64,000 nt of DNA from contig NZ_FZOF01000017.1 in the NCBI RefSeq assembly GCF_900188405.1, positions 62,001 to 126,000 of the forward strand, read 5' to 3'. Positions 7,695 through 15,430 of this stretch are shown one piece after another. Under the pieces are notes generated by a model. That model saw only the letters and a program-made list of their open reading frames with translations. It did no database searches and was not told where the DNA came from. The first letter of the stretch is position 1, and the number at the start of each line of letters is the position of its first letter. A program made the translations under genes and the position numbers. Source of the DNA: Actinacidiphila glaucinigra. Lineage in GTDB: Bacteria; Actinomycetota; Actinomycetes; Streptomycetales; Streptomycetaceae.

Positions 7695-10094
7695 TCATCG
7701 GGGCGGCAGGTCGAGCCGCCGGAAGCGGCCCGGCGGGACGGACCAGGTCCGGCCGCCGAGGCGGACCCGCAGGGGTGCCGCGGCGGAGGCGGGGACGGCG
7801 ATGCTGACGCGGTCCCCGTCGACGTGGATCCGCACGCCCCAGTGGTCCCGGTAGCGCACCGTGAAGGCGAACGGCGAGAGCTGCGGCAGCGGCACCGGAT
7901 CGAGCCACAGGGCGTCCTCGCGGGCGTCCAGGCCGGTCAGGCCGCGCTGCACGAGGTCGAGGGTGCCGGCCATGGCCCCCAGGTGGATGCCCTCCTCGGT
8001 GGTGCCGCCCTGGATGTCGGTGACGTCGCCCAGCAGGGCCTCCTCGGCGCACGACCAGGCGCCCGTCCGGTCGGCCCTGGCCAGCACCCAGGCGTGCACC
8101 AGTCCGCTGAGGGTGGATCCGTGGCTGGTGCGCCGCAGGTAGTAGTCGACCGTCGACCGCCACGTGCCGTCGTCCATGGGGTATCCCAGACGCGCGAAGA
8201 GGCGGTGCAGTTCGCTCGGCGGGAACAGATAGCCCAGCATGAGGACGTCGGCCTGCTTGGACGCCCGGTAGCGGTTGACGGAGTCCCCCTCGGCCTCCAG
8301 GATCCGGTCCAGTCGGCGGATGTCCCTGTGGCGTGCGCGGCAGCCCTCCCAGTCCAGCTCCTCCAGCTCGCCGTAGCCGGCGAACTGGCTGAGCACACCG
8401 TCGTGGCGGGGGACGTACAGCCTGCGCGAGACGTCCTCCCAGTGGTCCGTCTCCTCCGGTCCGAGGCCCGTGCGCTCGCGCAGTTCGTCGCGGCGCGGCG
8501 CCGGGAGGGTGCGCCACAGCTCCAAGGTCCGGTCCATCACCCAGGCGGCGGTGACGTTGGTGTACGTGTTGTCGTCGACGCCCGGCGTCGCGGAGTCCGG
8601 GTAGGCGTCGTGGTACTCGTCGGGTCCGACGACTCCGCGGATGCGGTAGCGGCCGCCGGTGTCGCAGTCGGGGTCCCAGGTGGCGAGGCAGGCCCAGAAG
8701 CGGGCGATCTGCAGCAGCATCTCGGCACCCTTGGTGTACAGGAACTCCGTGTCGCCGGTGGCCTGGCCGTACCGCCAGACGTTGTAGGCCACGGCGGAGC
8801 CGACGTGGCGCTGGAGCCTGGTGTGGTCGGGCAGCCAGCGTCCCGAGCGCGGGTTGAGGTGGAGGGTCTGGGTCTCCTCGCGTCCGTCGCTGCCGCTCTG
8901 CCACGGGTACATGGCCCCGACACAACCCTCCTGTTCCGCCGCCCGGCACGCCTCCTCCAGGCGGCGGTGGCGGTACTCCAGCAGTGCCCGGGACACCTCG
9001 GGGAAGTGCAGGTCCAGGTAGGGCAGGACGAACAGCTCGTCCCAGAAGACGTGGCCGCGGTAGGCCTCGCCGTGCAGTCCCCTGGCGGGCACGCCCACGT
9101 CCAGTTCGGCGGTGTGCGGGGAGAGGGTCTGCAGCACGTGGAAGGCGTGCAGCCGCAGGATCCGTCCGGCCTCACCGGGGACGTCCAGCCCGGCGCGGCG
9201 CCACAGCCGCTCCCAGGCGGCGGCGTGCGAGTCAAGGAGGCCGGCGAAGTCCGGGGCCCGTTCGACCCGGTCGAGGGCGGCGTGCAGCGGGTCGCTGATC
9301 GCCCGGTCGCGGGAGGTGTGCAGGGCGACCGTCTTCTCGACGACCGCCGGCCGGTCCGGCCCCACGGGGACGGTCAGCCGGTGGACCGCGGTGCTCTCCC
9401 CCGCGTCCGACGACCGGGCGGCCGCCGGATGCGGCGTGGCGTGCGTGCGGGCGGCGAGCGCGACGCCGATGTCGGAGGCGGTCGTACGGCACCGCAGCCA
9501 GACCGTGTCGGGTTCCGAGGTCCCGGTGCGCACCCGGGTGAGGTGACGGCCGTTCAGGTCGCCGTAGCGGGAGACGCCCGCGTTGCCCACGTCCCCGTCG
9601 AGCGCGGACTCCACCTCCAGGTCGGCGGACCAGCCGCCCTCGGCGCGGAAGACGGTGCGCAGGGCGGCGAGGTGCGGGTCCTGCATGTGCACCAGCCGGG
9701 TCTGCTCGACGGCGAGCATGCGCCCGCGCGGGTCGCGCAGCCGGAACGTCCTGGTGAGGGTGGCGTGTTGGAGGTCGAGGTCCTGCCGGTGCTCCAGCAG
9801 CGAGCCGTCGTCGGGGGTGAACCACGCCCCGCCGTCCCGGAGTCTGAACCTCAGGGGCAGCCAGTTGGGCAGGTTGACCATGTCCTCGTTCGCGACCTTC
9901 CGCCCGGCGACGGCGGAGTTCAGCCGGTTGTAGCAGCCGGCGGCGTAGGTGCCCGGATAGTGGTGGGGGCCGGCGACGGTCTCCGGGGCGGCGCCGCGGG
10001 TGGCGAAGTAGCCGTTGCCCAGGGTGCACAGTGCCTCGCGCAGGCGCTCCCGGGCGGGGTCGTAGTCCTCGTACGACCAGGTCCACTCCCCCAT
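7695..10094 (-). CDS. Glycoside hydrolase family 65 protein (maltose/trehalose/kojibiose phosphorylase type)
   Basis: 799 residues, full length for GH65. An N-terminal beta-sandwich (to about 260), an (alpha/alpha)6 barrel and a small C-terminal beta domain can be followed. The general acid is E493 in GPDEYHDAYPD, followed by the conserved NTYTNVTAAW. The phosphate-site block RRTSHGSTLS lies near residue 650. The enzyme should split an alpha-linked disaccharide with phosphate to give beta-glucose 1-phosphate; which disaccharide cannot be told. Start at ATG 10092-10094 with GAGAGGGG upstream. It stands beside the stress island at 10445-14083; similar phosphorylases accompany CBS and universal stress genes in other actinomycetes. 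Confidence 0.9.
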   Translation of the reverse strand: MGEWTWSYEDYDPARERLREALCTLGNGYFATRGAAPETVAGPHHYPGTYAAGCYNRLNSAVAGRKVANEDMVNLPNWLPLRFRLRDGGAWFTPDDGSLLEHRQDLDLQHATLTRTFRLRDPRGRMLAVEQTRLVHMQDPHLAALRTVFRAEGGWSADLEVESALDGDVGNAGVSRYGDLNGRHLTRVRTGTSEPDTVWLRCRTTASDIGVALAARTHATPHPAAARSSDAGESTAVHRLTVPVGPDRPAVVEKTVALHTSRDRAISDPLHAALDRVERAPDFAGLLDSHAAAWERLWRRAGLDVPGEAGRILRLHAFHVLQTLSPHTAELDVGVPARGLHGEAYRGHVFWDELFVLPYLDLHFPEVSRALLEYRHRRLEEACRAAEQEGCVGAMYPWQSGSDGREETQTLHLNPRSGRWLPDHTRLQRHVGSAVAYNVWRYGQATGDTEFLYTKGAEMLLQIARFWACLATWDPDCDTGGRYRIRGVVGPDEYHDAYPDSATPGVDDNTYTNVTAAWVMDRTLELWRTLPAPRRDELRERTGLGPEETDHWEDVSRRLYVPRHDGVLSQFAGYGELEELDWEGCRARHRDIRRLDRILEAEGDSVNRYRASKQADVLMLGYLFPPSELHRLFARLGYPMDDGTWRSTVDYYLRRTSHGSTLSGLVHAWVLARADRTGAWSCAEEALLGDVTDIQGGTTEEGIHLGAMAGTLDLVQRGLTGLDAREDALWLDPVPLPQLSPFAFTVRYRDHWGVRIHVDGDRVSIAVPASAAAPLRVRLGGRTWSVPPGRFRRLDLPPR

Positions 10095-10444
10095 CGTCGC
10101 CCCTCTCCGGGATCCGGCCGCCGGGGTCCTCCCGTCCAGTCTCCCCCGGATGCACATGCCCCGCCCGAGGTGCCGGGGCCGGGGCAACCACGACCGGCGG
10201 GTCCGCGGCGTCGAGCGGAGCGGGCGGCACACCGCGGGCGTGCCCCTCGGCCGAGCGCTCCGGGCCCGGCCTGCGGCTCTCCGTGCGGCGGAGACCGGTG
10301 CGCGCATGGGCCACTCGGCCCGGCCGGAGGGACGCCCGGCCGCGTCGGTGGCCCCACCGGCCCAAGCGGCGCCGGGTGGAGTCGACCGACAGTGGGAGCG
10401 GACCGGAGGGCCCGGACTCCACCGTGTGCAGGGAGGCGGGGACG
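10095..10444. other. Divergent intergenic region without a supported gene
   Basis: It lies between GH65 (minus) and the SHOCT gene (plus) and must contain both promoters. The plus frame is open through it but has no start with a ribosome-binding site and no recognisable protein. A partly symmetric GGAGGGCCCGGACTCC at about 10405-10420 is the only candidate site seen. Confidence 0.4.
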
Positions 10445-10714
10445 ATGTTCGTCTACGGCCACATGAACGGCTGGGGCTGGGCCCTGATGTCCCTCGGCTG
10501 GCTGGTGCTGCTGGTCCTCGTCGGCCTGGCCGTGACCGTACTGCTGCGGCACGCCCCGGACGGCGGTGCGGGTCGTGCCGCCGACCGATATCACCCGGGT
10601 GCCCGGGCGCTGCTCGCGGAGCGGTACGCCCGCGGCGAGATCGACGACGAGGAGTACCGGCGTCGGCTCGCCGTACTGGAGGAGGTCACGGCTCACCGGC
10701 AGGGGTCGAGGTGA
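10445..10714 (+). CDS. Small SHOCT-domain membrane protein
   Basis: 89 residues. One membrane segment (LMSLGWLVLLVLVGLAVTVLL, about 15-35) is followed by a SHOCT domain ending in ARALLAERYARGEIDDEEYR, the diagnostic short C-terminal helix pair. SHOCT proteins are small oligomerising modules of unclear role, common in stress operons. Start ATG 10445 with GGGAGG upstream. It is the first gene of the island, 33 nt before a CBS-BON gene, so it is likely cotranscribed. Confidence 0.85.
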   Translation: MFVYGHMNGWGWALMSLGWLVLLVLVGLAVTVLLRHAPDGGAGRAADRYHPGARALLAERYARGEIDDEEYRRRLAVLEEVTAHRQGSR

Positions 10715-10747
10715 CCTGACCCGGCACGCTCGTCGAAGGAGGCGGCC

Positions 10748-11389
10748 ATGAATGCCGACCGGCATCCGGCGTCGGTGGGCGACGTGATGACCAGGAAGGT
10801 CGTCGCGGTCGCCCTGGGCACGTCGTTCAAGGAGATCGTGCGGACCCTGGAGCAGTGGAAGGTCAGCGCCCTGCCCGTGGTGGCCGAGGGCACCCGGGTC
10901 GTCGGCGTGGTCTCCGAGGCGGACCTGCTCCGCAAGGAGGAACACCGCGAGGACGACGCCCCACCGGTCGGCGCGGTCCCGGACAAGGCGTCCGCGGTCA
11001 CCGCCGGGCAGCTCATGACGGCCCCGGCGATCACCGTGCGCGAGGACGCGCCCCTGGCGCAGGCGGCGCGGGCGATGGCGCTGCACCGCGTGAAGCGGCT
11101 GCCCGTGGTCGACGCCGACGGCGCGCTGCGGGGCGTGGTGAGCCGGGGGGACCTGCTCAAGGTGTTCCTGCGGACGGATGAGGACCTCGCAAGGGAGGTG
11201 CGCCGACTCCTCGCGGGTGAACTCCTGCCCGATTCCTGGCAGTTGGTGGACATCGAGGCGGCCGACGGGGTCGTGACGGTGAGCGGCCTGCTCACCGACC
11301 GGTCGCTGGTGCCGGTCGCGGCCCGGATGGTGCGCTCCGTCGAAGGTGTCGTGGACGTGCGCTTCGACCTCACCTCGGCCCGCGTGTGA
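10748..11389 (+). CDS. CBS-domain pair plus BON domain protein, copy 1
   Basis: 213 residues. Two CBS motifs, about 10-65 (VGDVMTRKVVAVALGTSFKE and VVGVVSEADLL) and about 88-143 (AGQLMTAPAITVREDAPL and LRGVVSRGDLLKVFL), form a Bateman module that binds adenine nucleotides. A BON domain at about 150-210 (VTVSGLLTDRSLVPVAARMV) follows. Such proteins are cytoplasmic energy or stress sensors; the target is unknown. GGAGG precedes the ATG. The nearby copy at 12695 is a clear paralogue, and each copy is followed by an HTH-PPOX gene. Confidence 0.9.
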   Translation: MNADRHPASVGDVMTRKVVAVALGTSFKEIVRTLEQWKVSALPVVAEGTRVVGVVSEADLLRKEEHREDDAPPVGAVPDKASAVTAGQLMTAPAITVREDAPLAQAARAMALHRVKRLPVVDADGALRGVVSRGDLLKVFLRTDEDLAREVRRLLAGELLPDSWQLVDIEAADGVVTVSGLLTDRSLVPVAARMVRSVEGVVDVRFDLTSARV

Positions 11390-11398
11390 GGAAAGGAC

Positions 11399-12070
11399 GT
11401 GACCGCCATGACGAACCATCCCGCGACCACCGCGACCGGGGACATCGGGCGGCGCATCGCGATGCGCCGTGCGGAGCTCGGCCTGTCCCAGGAGGACGTC
11501 GCGGCACGCACGGGCATCGCGCCGGGCTATCTGCGGTACGTCGAGCAGGAGGCCACCGCCGCTCCCGGCGTCGCGACGCTGCGCGGTCTGGCCAGGGCGC
11601 TGGACACGAGTGTGTCCGCGCTCAGCGGAGGCGAGGCCGATCTGCCGGCCGGCCGCGGGCAGGCGGCGGGACACGCGGAACTGGTGGAGCTGGGCCGCGA
11701 GGAGTGCTGGAAGCTGCTCTCCACCCACGGGGTGGGCAGGCTCGCCCTGTCCATGCCCGAGGGGATCACCGTCGTGCCGGTCAACTACTGCGTCGCCGAC
11801 GGCACCATCGCCTTCCGCACCTCTCCGGCCGCCACCCCCGCGGAAGCCACCGACACCAAGTGCGCCTTCGAGGTCGACGAGGCGGACGACGCCCTGAGCC
11901 AGGGCTGGAGCGTGCTCGTCCGCGGCATGGCGCACACCGTCACCGACCCCGCGGGCGTCAGGCGGCTCGACGAGCAGGCCTACACCGGGCCGTGGGCCGG
12001 CGGGGAACGTGATCTGTGGCTGCGCATCACCCCGTCGAGCGTGACGGGCCGCCGCATCGTGGTGGGCTGA
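11399..12070 (+). CDS. XRE-type HTH fused to PPOX-like split barrel, copy 2
   Basis: About 223 residues. HTH at about 15-70 (GRRIAMRRAELGLSQEDVAA, then APGYLRYVEQE), PPOX-like barrel at about 95-220 with EECWKLLSTHGVGRLALS, VPVNYCVADGTIAFRT and LSQGWSVLVRGMAH. Same architecture as 3854-4573 and 13415-14083. Start is either GTG 11399 (GAGG 7 nt upstream) or ATG 11408. It follows the CBS-BON gene by 9 nt and is almost certainly cotranscribed, suggesting that nucleotide sensing and flavin/redox sensing serve one response; the DNA target is unknown. Confidence 0.87.
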   Translation: MTAMTNHPATTATGDIGRRIAMRRAELGLSQEDVAARTGIAPGYLRYVEQEATAAPGVATLRGLARALDTSVSALSGGEADLPAGRGQAAGHAELVELGREECWKLLSTHGVGRLALSMPEGITVVPVNYCVADGTIAFRTSPAATPAEATDTKCAFEVDEADDALSQGWSVLVRGMAHTVTDPAGVRRLDEQAYTGPWAGGERDLWLRITPSSVTGRRIVVG

Positions 12071-12094
12071 CATGCCGACGACGGGAGGACGCAC

Positions 12095-12430
12095 ATGGGC
12101 GACTCCGCATACGCGGCAGGGGCCCCACGCACCGCATGGGGTGGTCGTCGTGGGGGTCGGCGGATCCGATCCCGCCGTGCCCGCCCTTGACCAGGCGGCT
12201 TGAGGAGGCATGCCGGCGGGACACCGTCCCGCGGATCGTGCTCGCGCTGGCGTGGCCCGATCCCGGCGACGCCGGATACGGACCGGACACCGATCGCGAC
12301 CGCCCTCCGGGCGATCGCGGAGTTGGCCGCCCGGCGGGTGGCCGACCGGCACCCGGGGCCGCGGCGGCTTCGCCGGGCTGCTCCTCGGCTTCGTGGGACT
12401 GCGGGTGGCGGCGCACGGCTGCGGTGCCGC
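12095..12430 (+). pseudogene. Decayed universal stress protein (Usp) gene
   Basis: A ribosome-binding site (GGGAGGAC) and ATG at 12095 survive, but the Usp sequence is scattered over frames. VVVVGVGGSDPAVPALDQAA and a stop lie from about 12141. EEACRRDTVPRIVLALAWPD continues in the next frame from about 12202. AIAELAARRVADRHPGP is in a third frame from 12311. The C-terminal Usp signature RGGFAGLLLGFVGLRVAAHG returns to the first frame at 12360. The ATP-binding middle part between the last two pieces (GDP...VVVG region) is deleted. So a Usp gene once sat between the two CBS/PPOX pairs and has been lost by several frameshifts and a deletion. The fragments themselves are well conserved, so decay looks recent. 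Confidence 0.8.
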
Positions 12431-12545
12431 AGACGTGGACGTGTCCCACCGGCACGATCTGGCCGTGCAGGCACGACAACAGGCCGGCCCGGTTCGCCCT
12501 GTCCGAGCCCGCGGAGCGACGGCGACTGGGGCCGCTCACCCACGC

Positions 12546-12585
12546 GGCGTCCGCCGGGCCGGCCGTCTCCGCCCCGGCGGACGCC
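12546..12585 (+). terminator. Hairpin upstream of second CBS-BON gene
   Basis: A perfect 13-bp stem (12546-12558 with 12573-12585) with a 14-nt loop lies after the Usp relic and 110 nt before the next gene. It could end transcription from the first pair; nothing else is recognisable between 12431 and 12694. Confidence 0.5.
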
Positions 12586-12694
12586 GCCCCGGTACCGGCC
12601 GGACCCGCGCAAGGGCCGGAAGGCCCCTGCGCACGGCGGGGCCGGGGAAGCAGGCTGGGGACGGGGACCGGGCCACGCCCGCGAGGAGGACCTC

Positions 12695-13330
12695 ATGCAC
12701 GGCAGCCCGCACGTCGTCGGCGACGTGATGACGCGATCCGTCGTCGCGGTCGGCCGGGACGCCTCGTTCAAGGAGGTGGTCACGACGATGGAGGAGTGGA
12801 AGGTCAGCGCCCTGCCCGTGCTGGAGGGCGAGGGCCGGGTCGTCGGCGTGGTGTCCGAGGCCGACCTGCTGCCCAAGGAGGAGTACCGGGACAGCGCCCC
12901 TTCCCGCCACGAGCAGATGCGGCGGCTGCCGGACCTGGGCAAGGCGGGCGCCACCACCGCCGACGAGCTGATGAGCGCCCCCGCGGTGTGCGTGCACGCC
13001 GACGCCACCCTGGCGCAGGCGGCGCGCGCGATGGCGCGCCGGCACGTCAAGCGGCTGCCGGTCATCGACGGTGAGGGAATGCTGTGCGGCATCGTCAGCC
13101 GGGGCGACCTGCTGAAGGTCTTCCTGCGCCCGGACGGCGAGATCGCCGAGGAGGTCGGCCGGGAGATCGTCGCCTACCTGTTCCCCGGTGAGCCCCCGCC
13201 GGTGCGGGTCCGCGTCGAGGAGGGCGTCGTCCACTTCTCCGGCCCGCCGGGCGACCTGTCGCTGCTCCCGGTGGCGTCGCGGTTCGCCCGCGCCGTGGAG
13301 GGCGTCGTGGACGCCGTCTGGGATCCGTGA
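12695..13330 (+). CDS. CBS-domain pair plus BON domain protein, copy 2
   Basis: 211 residues with the same order as copy 1. CBS1 is at about 7-65 (VGDVMTRSVVAVGRDASFKE, VVGVVSEADLL), CBS2 at about 88-145 (ADELMSAPAVCVHADATLAQ, GIVSRGDLLKVFL) and BON at about 150-210, shorter and less typical. ATG 12695 follows GAGGAGGA by 5 nt. Long stretches such as EWKVSALPV and VVGVVSEADLL are nearly identical to copy 1, so the pair arose by duplication. Likely role: adenine-nucleotide sensing in stress; unproven. Confidence 0.9.
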   Translation: MHGSPHVVGDVMTRSVVAVGRDASFKEVVTTMEEWKVSALPVLEGEGRVVGVVSEADLLPKEEYRDSAPSRHEQMRRLPDLGKAGATTADELMSAPAVCVHADATLAQAARAMARRHVKRLPVIDGEGMLCGIVSRGDLLKVFLRPDGEIAEEVGREIVAYLFPGEPPPVRVRVEEGVVHFSGPPGDLSLLPVASRFARAVEGVVDAVWDP

Positions 13331-13414
13331 ACGGACGACGATCAGCGGGGTCCGATCACCGTGCGCGGCGGTCCGCGGCGCCTCGGACCCCCGGCACCTG
13401 AGGAGATGAGCGGC

Positions 13415-14083
13415 ATGGCACCGAAGCCGTTTCCGGCCGCCCCTGGTGACATGGGGCGACGCGTGGCCAAGCGGCGCGACGAGTTGGGTCTCACCCGCGA
13501 GGAGGTCGCGGCCCGGGCCGGCATGGCCACCAGTTATCTGCGGTTCATCGAGGAGCAGTCCACCGCCGCTCCCGGACCGGGGACGCTGGGCACCCTGGCG
13601 GCGGTACTGGACACGACGGTCACGGCGCTCAGCGGCGGTGAGGCCGACCTCCCGCCCGGCCGCCGCGGACGCGCTTCGCCGCACGCACGCCTGGTGGAGC
13701 TCTCCCCCGGCGAATGCTGGTCGCGGCTCGACGGGCACGGTGTGGGCCGGGTCGCGGTGACGACTCCCGGTCGCGAGGCCATCCTCCCCGTGAACTACAG
13801 CGTGGTCGACCGTTCCGTCGTCTTCAGGACCGCGCCGGGCTCCGGCCCCGCCGAAGTCGTCGGAACGGAGGTCGTCTTCGAGGTGGACCATGTGGACGAG
13901 GCGCTCAGCCAGGGCTGGAGCGTCCTGGTACGGGGCCTCGCCCGGCGCGTCGAGGACCCGGAGGCCGTACGGTACCTGGCGCAGCGGGTGTACAGCGGCC
14001 CGTGGCCGGGGGACGACGACCGCGTCATGTGGGTCCGCATCGAAGCGGGCGCGATCAGCGGCCGCCGTATCGACGTCCCCTGA
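13415..14083 (+). CDS. XRE-type HTH fused to PPOX-like split barrel, copy 3
   Basis: 222 residues. HTH at about 12-65 (GRRVAKRRDELGLTREEVAA, ATSYLRFIEEQ) and PPOX-like barrel at about 90-218 (GECWSRLDGHGVGRVAVT, LPVNYSVVDRSVVFRT, LSQGWSVLVRGLARR). Start at ATG 13415 because GAGGAG is then about 9 nt upstream; the ATG at 13406 touches that site and is unlikely. It follows CBS-BON copy 2, repeating the gene order of copy 1, and is closest to the 11399 paralogue. Confidence 0.88.
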   Translation: MAPKPFPAAPGDMGRRVAKRRDELGLTREEVAARAGMATSYLRFIEEQSTAAPGPGTLGTLAAVLDTTVTALSGGEADLPPGRRGRASPHARLVELSPGECWSRLDGHGVGRVAVTTPGREAILPVNYSVVDRSVVFRTAPGSGPAEVVGTEVVFEVDHVDEALSQGWSVLVRGLARRVEDPEAVRYLAQRVYSGPWPGDDDRVMWVRIEAGAISGRRIDVP

Positions 14084-14131
14084 CGGGCCCGCTCCGTCGC
14101 CACCGGGCCTTGGCCGTTCAGAACGGTGGCG

Positions 14132-14923
14132 TCAGCGGACGCGGGCGACCCCGGCGTAGATGCCGCTGTCCTCGGGGAACGGTGACGGGGGCGGCGTCCC
14201 GTGCCACTCCGGGGCCGTCACCAGGCCGGGGGCGACGAGGTCCAGCCCGTCGAAGAAGCGGGCGACTTCGGAGCGGGTGCGGAAGCCGAGGCGGATGCCG
14301 CCCTTGGCGTACTCGGCGGTGACCTGCGCCGCGAGCTCCGGGTGGAGATCGGACGCGGCGTGCGACAGCACGAGGTGGCTGCCCGGGGGCAGGGCGGAGA
14401 GCAGGGTGCGCACGATGCCGTGGGCGTCCTGTTCGTCGGGGACGAAGTGCAGCAGGGCGATGAGCGAGAGGGCGACGGGGCGGGTGAAGTCCAGGACGCC
14501 GCGCGCGTGCTCGAGGATCTCCTCCGGACGGTGGACGTCGGCCTCGATGAAGTCCGTGACGCCTTCGGGACGGCCGGCCAGCAGCGCCTGTGCGTGGTGC
14601 AGCACGAGGGGGTCGTTGTCGGTGTAGACGACCTTCGCGGCCGGCGTCGCGCGCTGGACGATCTGGTGCAGGTTGGGTTCGGTGGGGATGCCCGAGCCGA
14701 TGTCGAGGAACTGGTCGACGCCCTGCGCGGCGAGCCAGCCGGCGGCCCGCTGCATGAACTGCCGGTTCTGCCGGGCCGCGTCACGTGCCTGAGGGGGCAG
14801 TTTCTCGCCCACCGCCTCGTCGGCGGGGTAGTTGTCCTTGCCGCCCAGCAGCCAGTCGTAGACGCGTGCCGGGTGGGCTCTGCCGGTGTCGATCCGCGGT
14901 GGATGGGGGGTGCCGGTCGTCAT
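14132..14923 (-). CDS. SAM-dependent methyltransferase, DUF574 (Methyltransf_19) family
   Basis: 263 residues. Family hallmarks: N-terminal PARVYDWLLGGKDNYPADE, SAM motif I FLDIGSGIPTEPNLH, acidic loop VVYTDNDPLVL and the C-terminal block EVARFFDGLDLVAPGLV. This family is large in streptomycetes and mostly without known substrates; some members sit near DNA-binding regulators. Start ATG 14921-14923 with GGAG 6 nt upstream; an extended open frame upstream has no support. Convergent with HTH-PPOX copy 3. Confidence 0.9.
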   Translation of the reverse strand: MTTGTPHPPRIDTGRAHPARVYDWLLGGKDNYPADEAVGEKLPPQARDAARQNRQFMQRAAGWLAAQGVDQFLDIGSGIPTEPNLHQIVQRATPAAKVVYTDNDPLVLHHAQALLAGRPEGVTDFIEADVHRPEEILEHARGVLDFTRPVALSLIALLHFVPDEQDAHGIVRTLLSALPPGSHLVLSHAASDLHPELAAQVTAEYAKGGIRLGFRTRSEVARFFDGLDLVAPGLVTAPEWHGTPPPSPFPEDSGIYAGVARVR

Positions 14924-15430
14924 GACGGACTCCGTGGCGCGAGGGGGGTCGGGGTGGAGGTCGATCTCGGCAGTCTGGCACACCAAGTAGCAGGCCGGTA
15001 CAGGTAGTTGACGCGCCTGGTGGCCCCCACGGGCTTTGGCGCCACAAATGGCGACATCTTCGGGCGCTCCCGAATTCACGGCGCAAGGGCGGAAGTTCTC
15101 TTTAACCACTCCGCCCCGTCGAAACTTTCGCGGAAAGCGGGACCCGGCCACACCGGCAGCGGAATTCCCATGTTTCCGATGAGTTAACTTTCCGGCCACT
15201 CGACGACGCGCCATGCGGATTTGCCGCCGCGCCGACGAATCCGCAGGTCACGGCGGCTGTCTGAGGTTGCATCAGATATCTTCCCACCGGTTGTCGCCGC
15301 CGGGGATCCGAACCGGACCACCCGGCAGGAAAACAGAGCACGCTACAGTCCGTTGGTGCCGAGTTCAAGTGCTTTACACGGGCTCTTCAGGGTGATCAGA
15401 TTCCTCCGATAGTCCACCCTGGAGGGCAAT
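14924..15430. other. Intergenic region between methyltransferase and subtilase
   Basis: No gene is supported. It is noticeably lower in GC than its surroundings, as expected of a double promoter region. A small inverted repeat CGCCA-caaa-TGGCG lies at 15040-15053. TACAGT at 15344-15349 could be a -10 box for the protease gene, but no convincing -35 box accompanies it. Confidence 0.4.

Noticed and set aside
6042..10466. A 1474-codon open frame antisense to the PLP enzyme, small membrane protein and GH65 genes
   Set aside because: It spans several real genes and contains no domain; compositional artefact.
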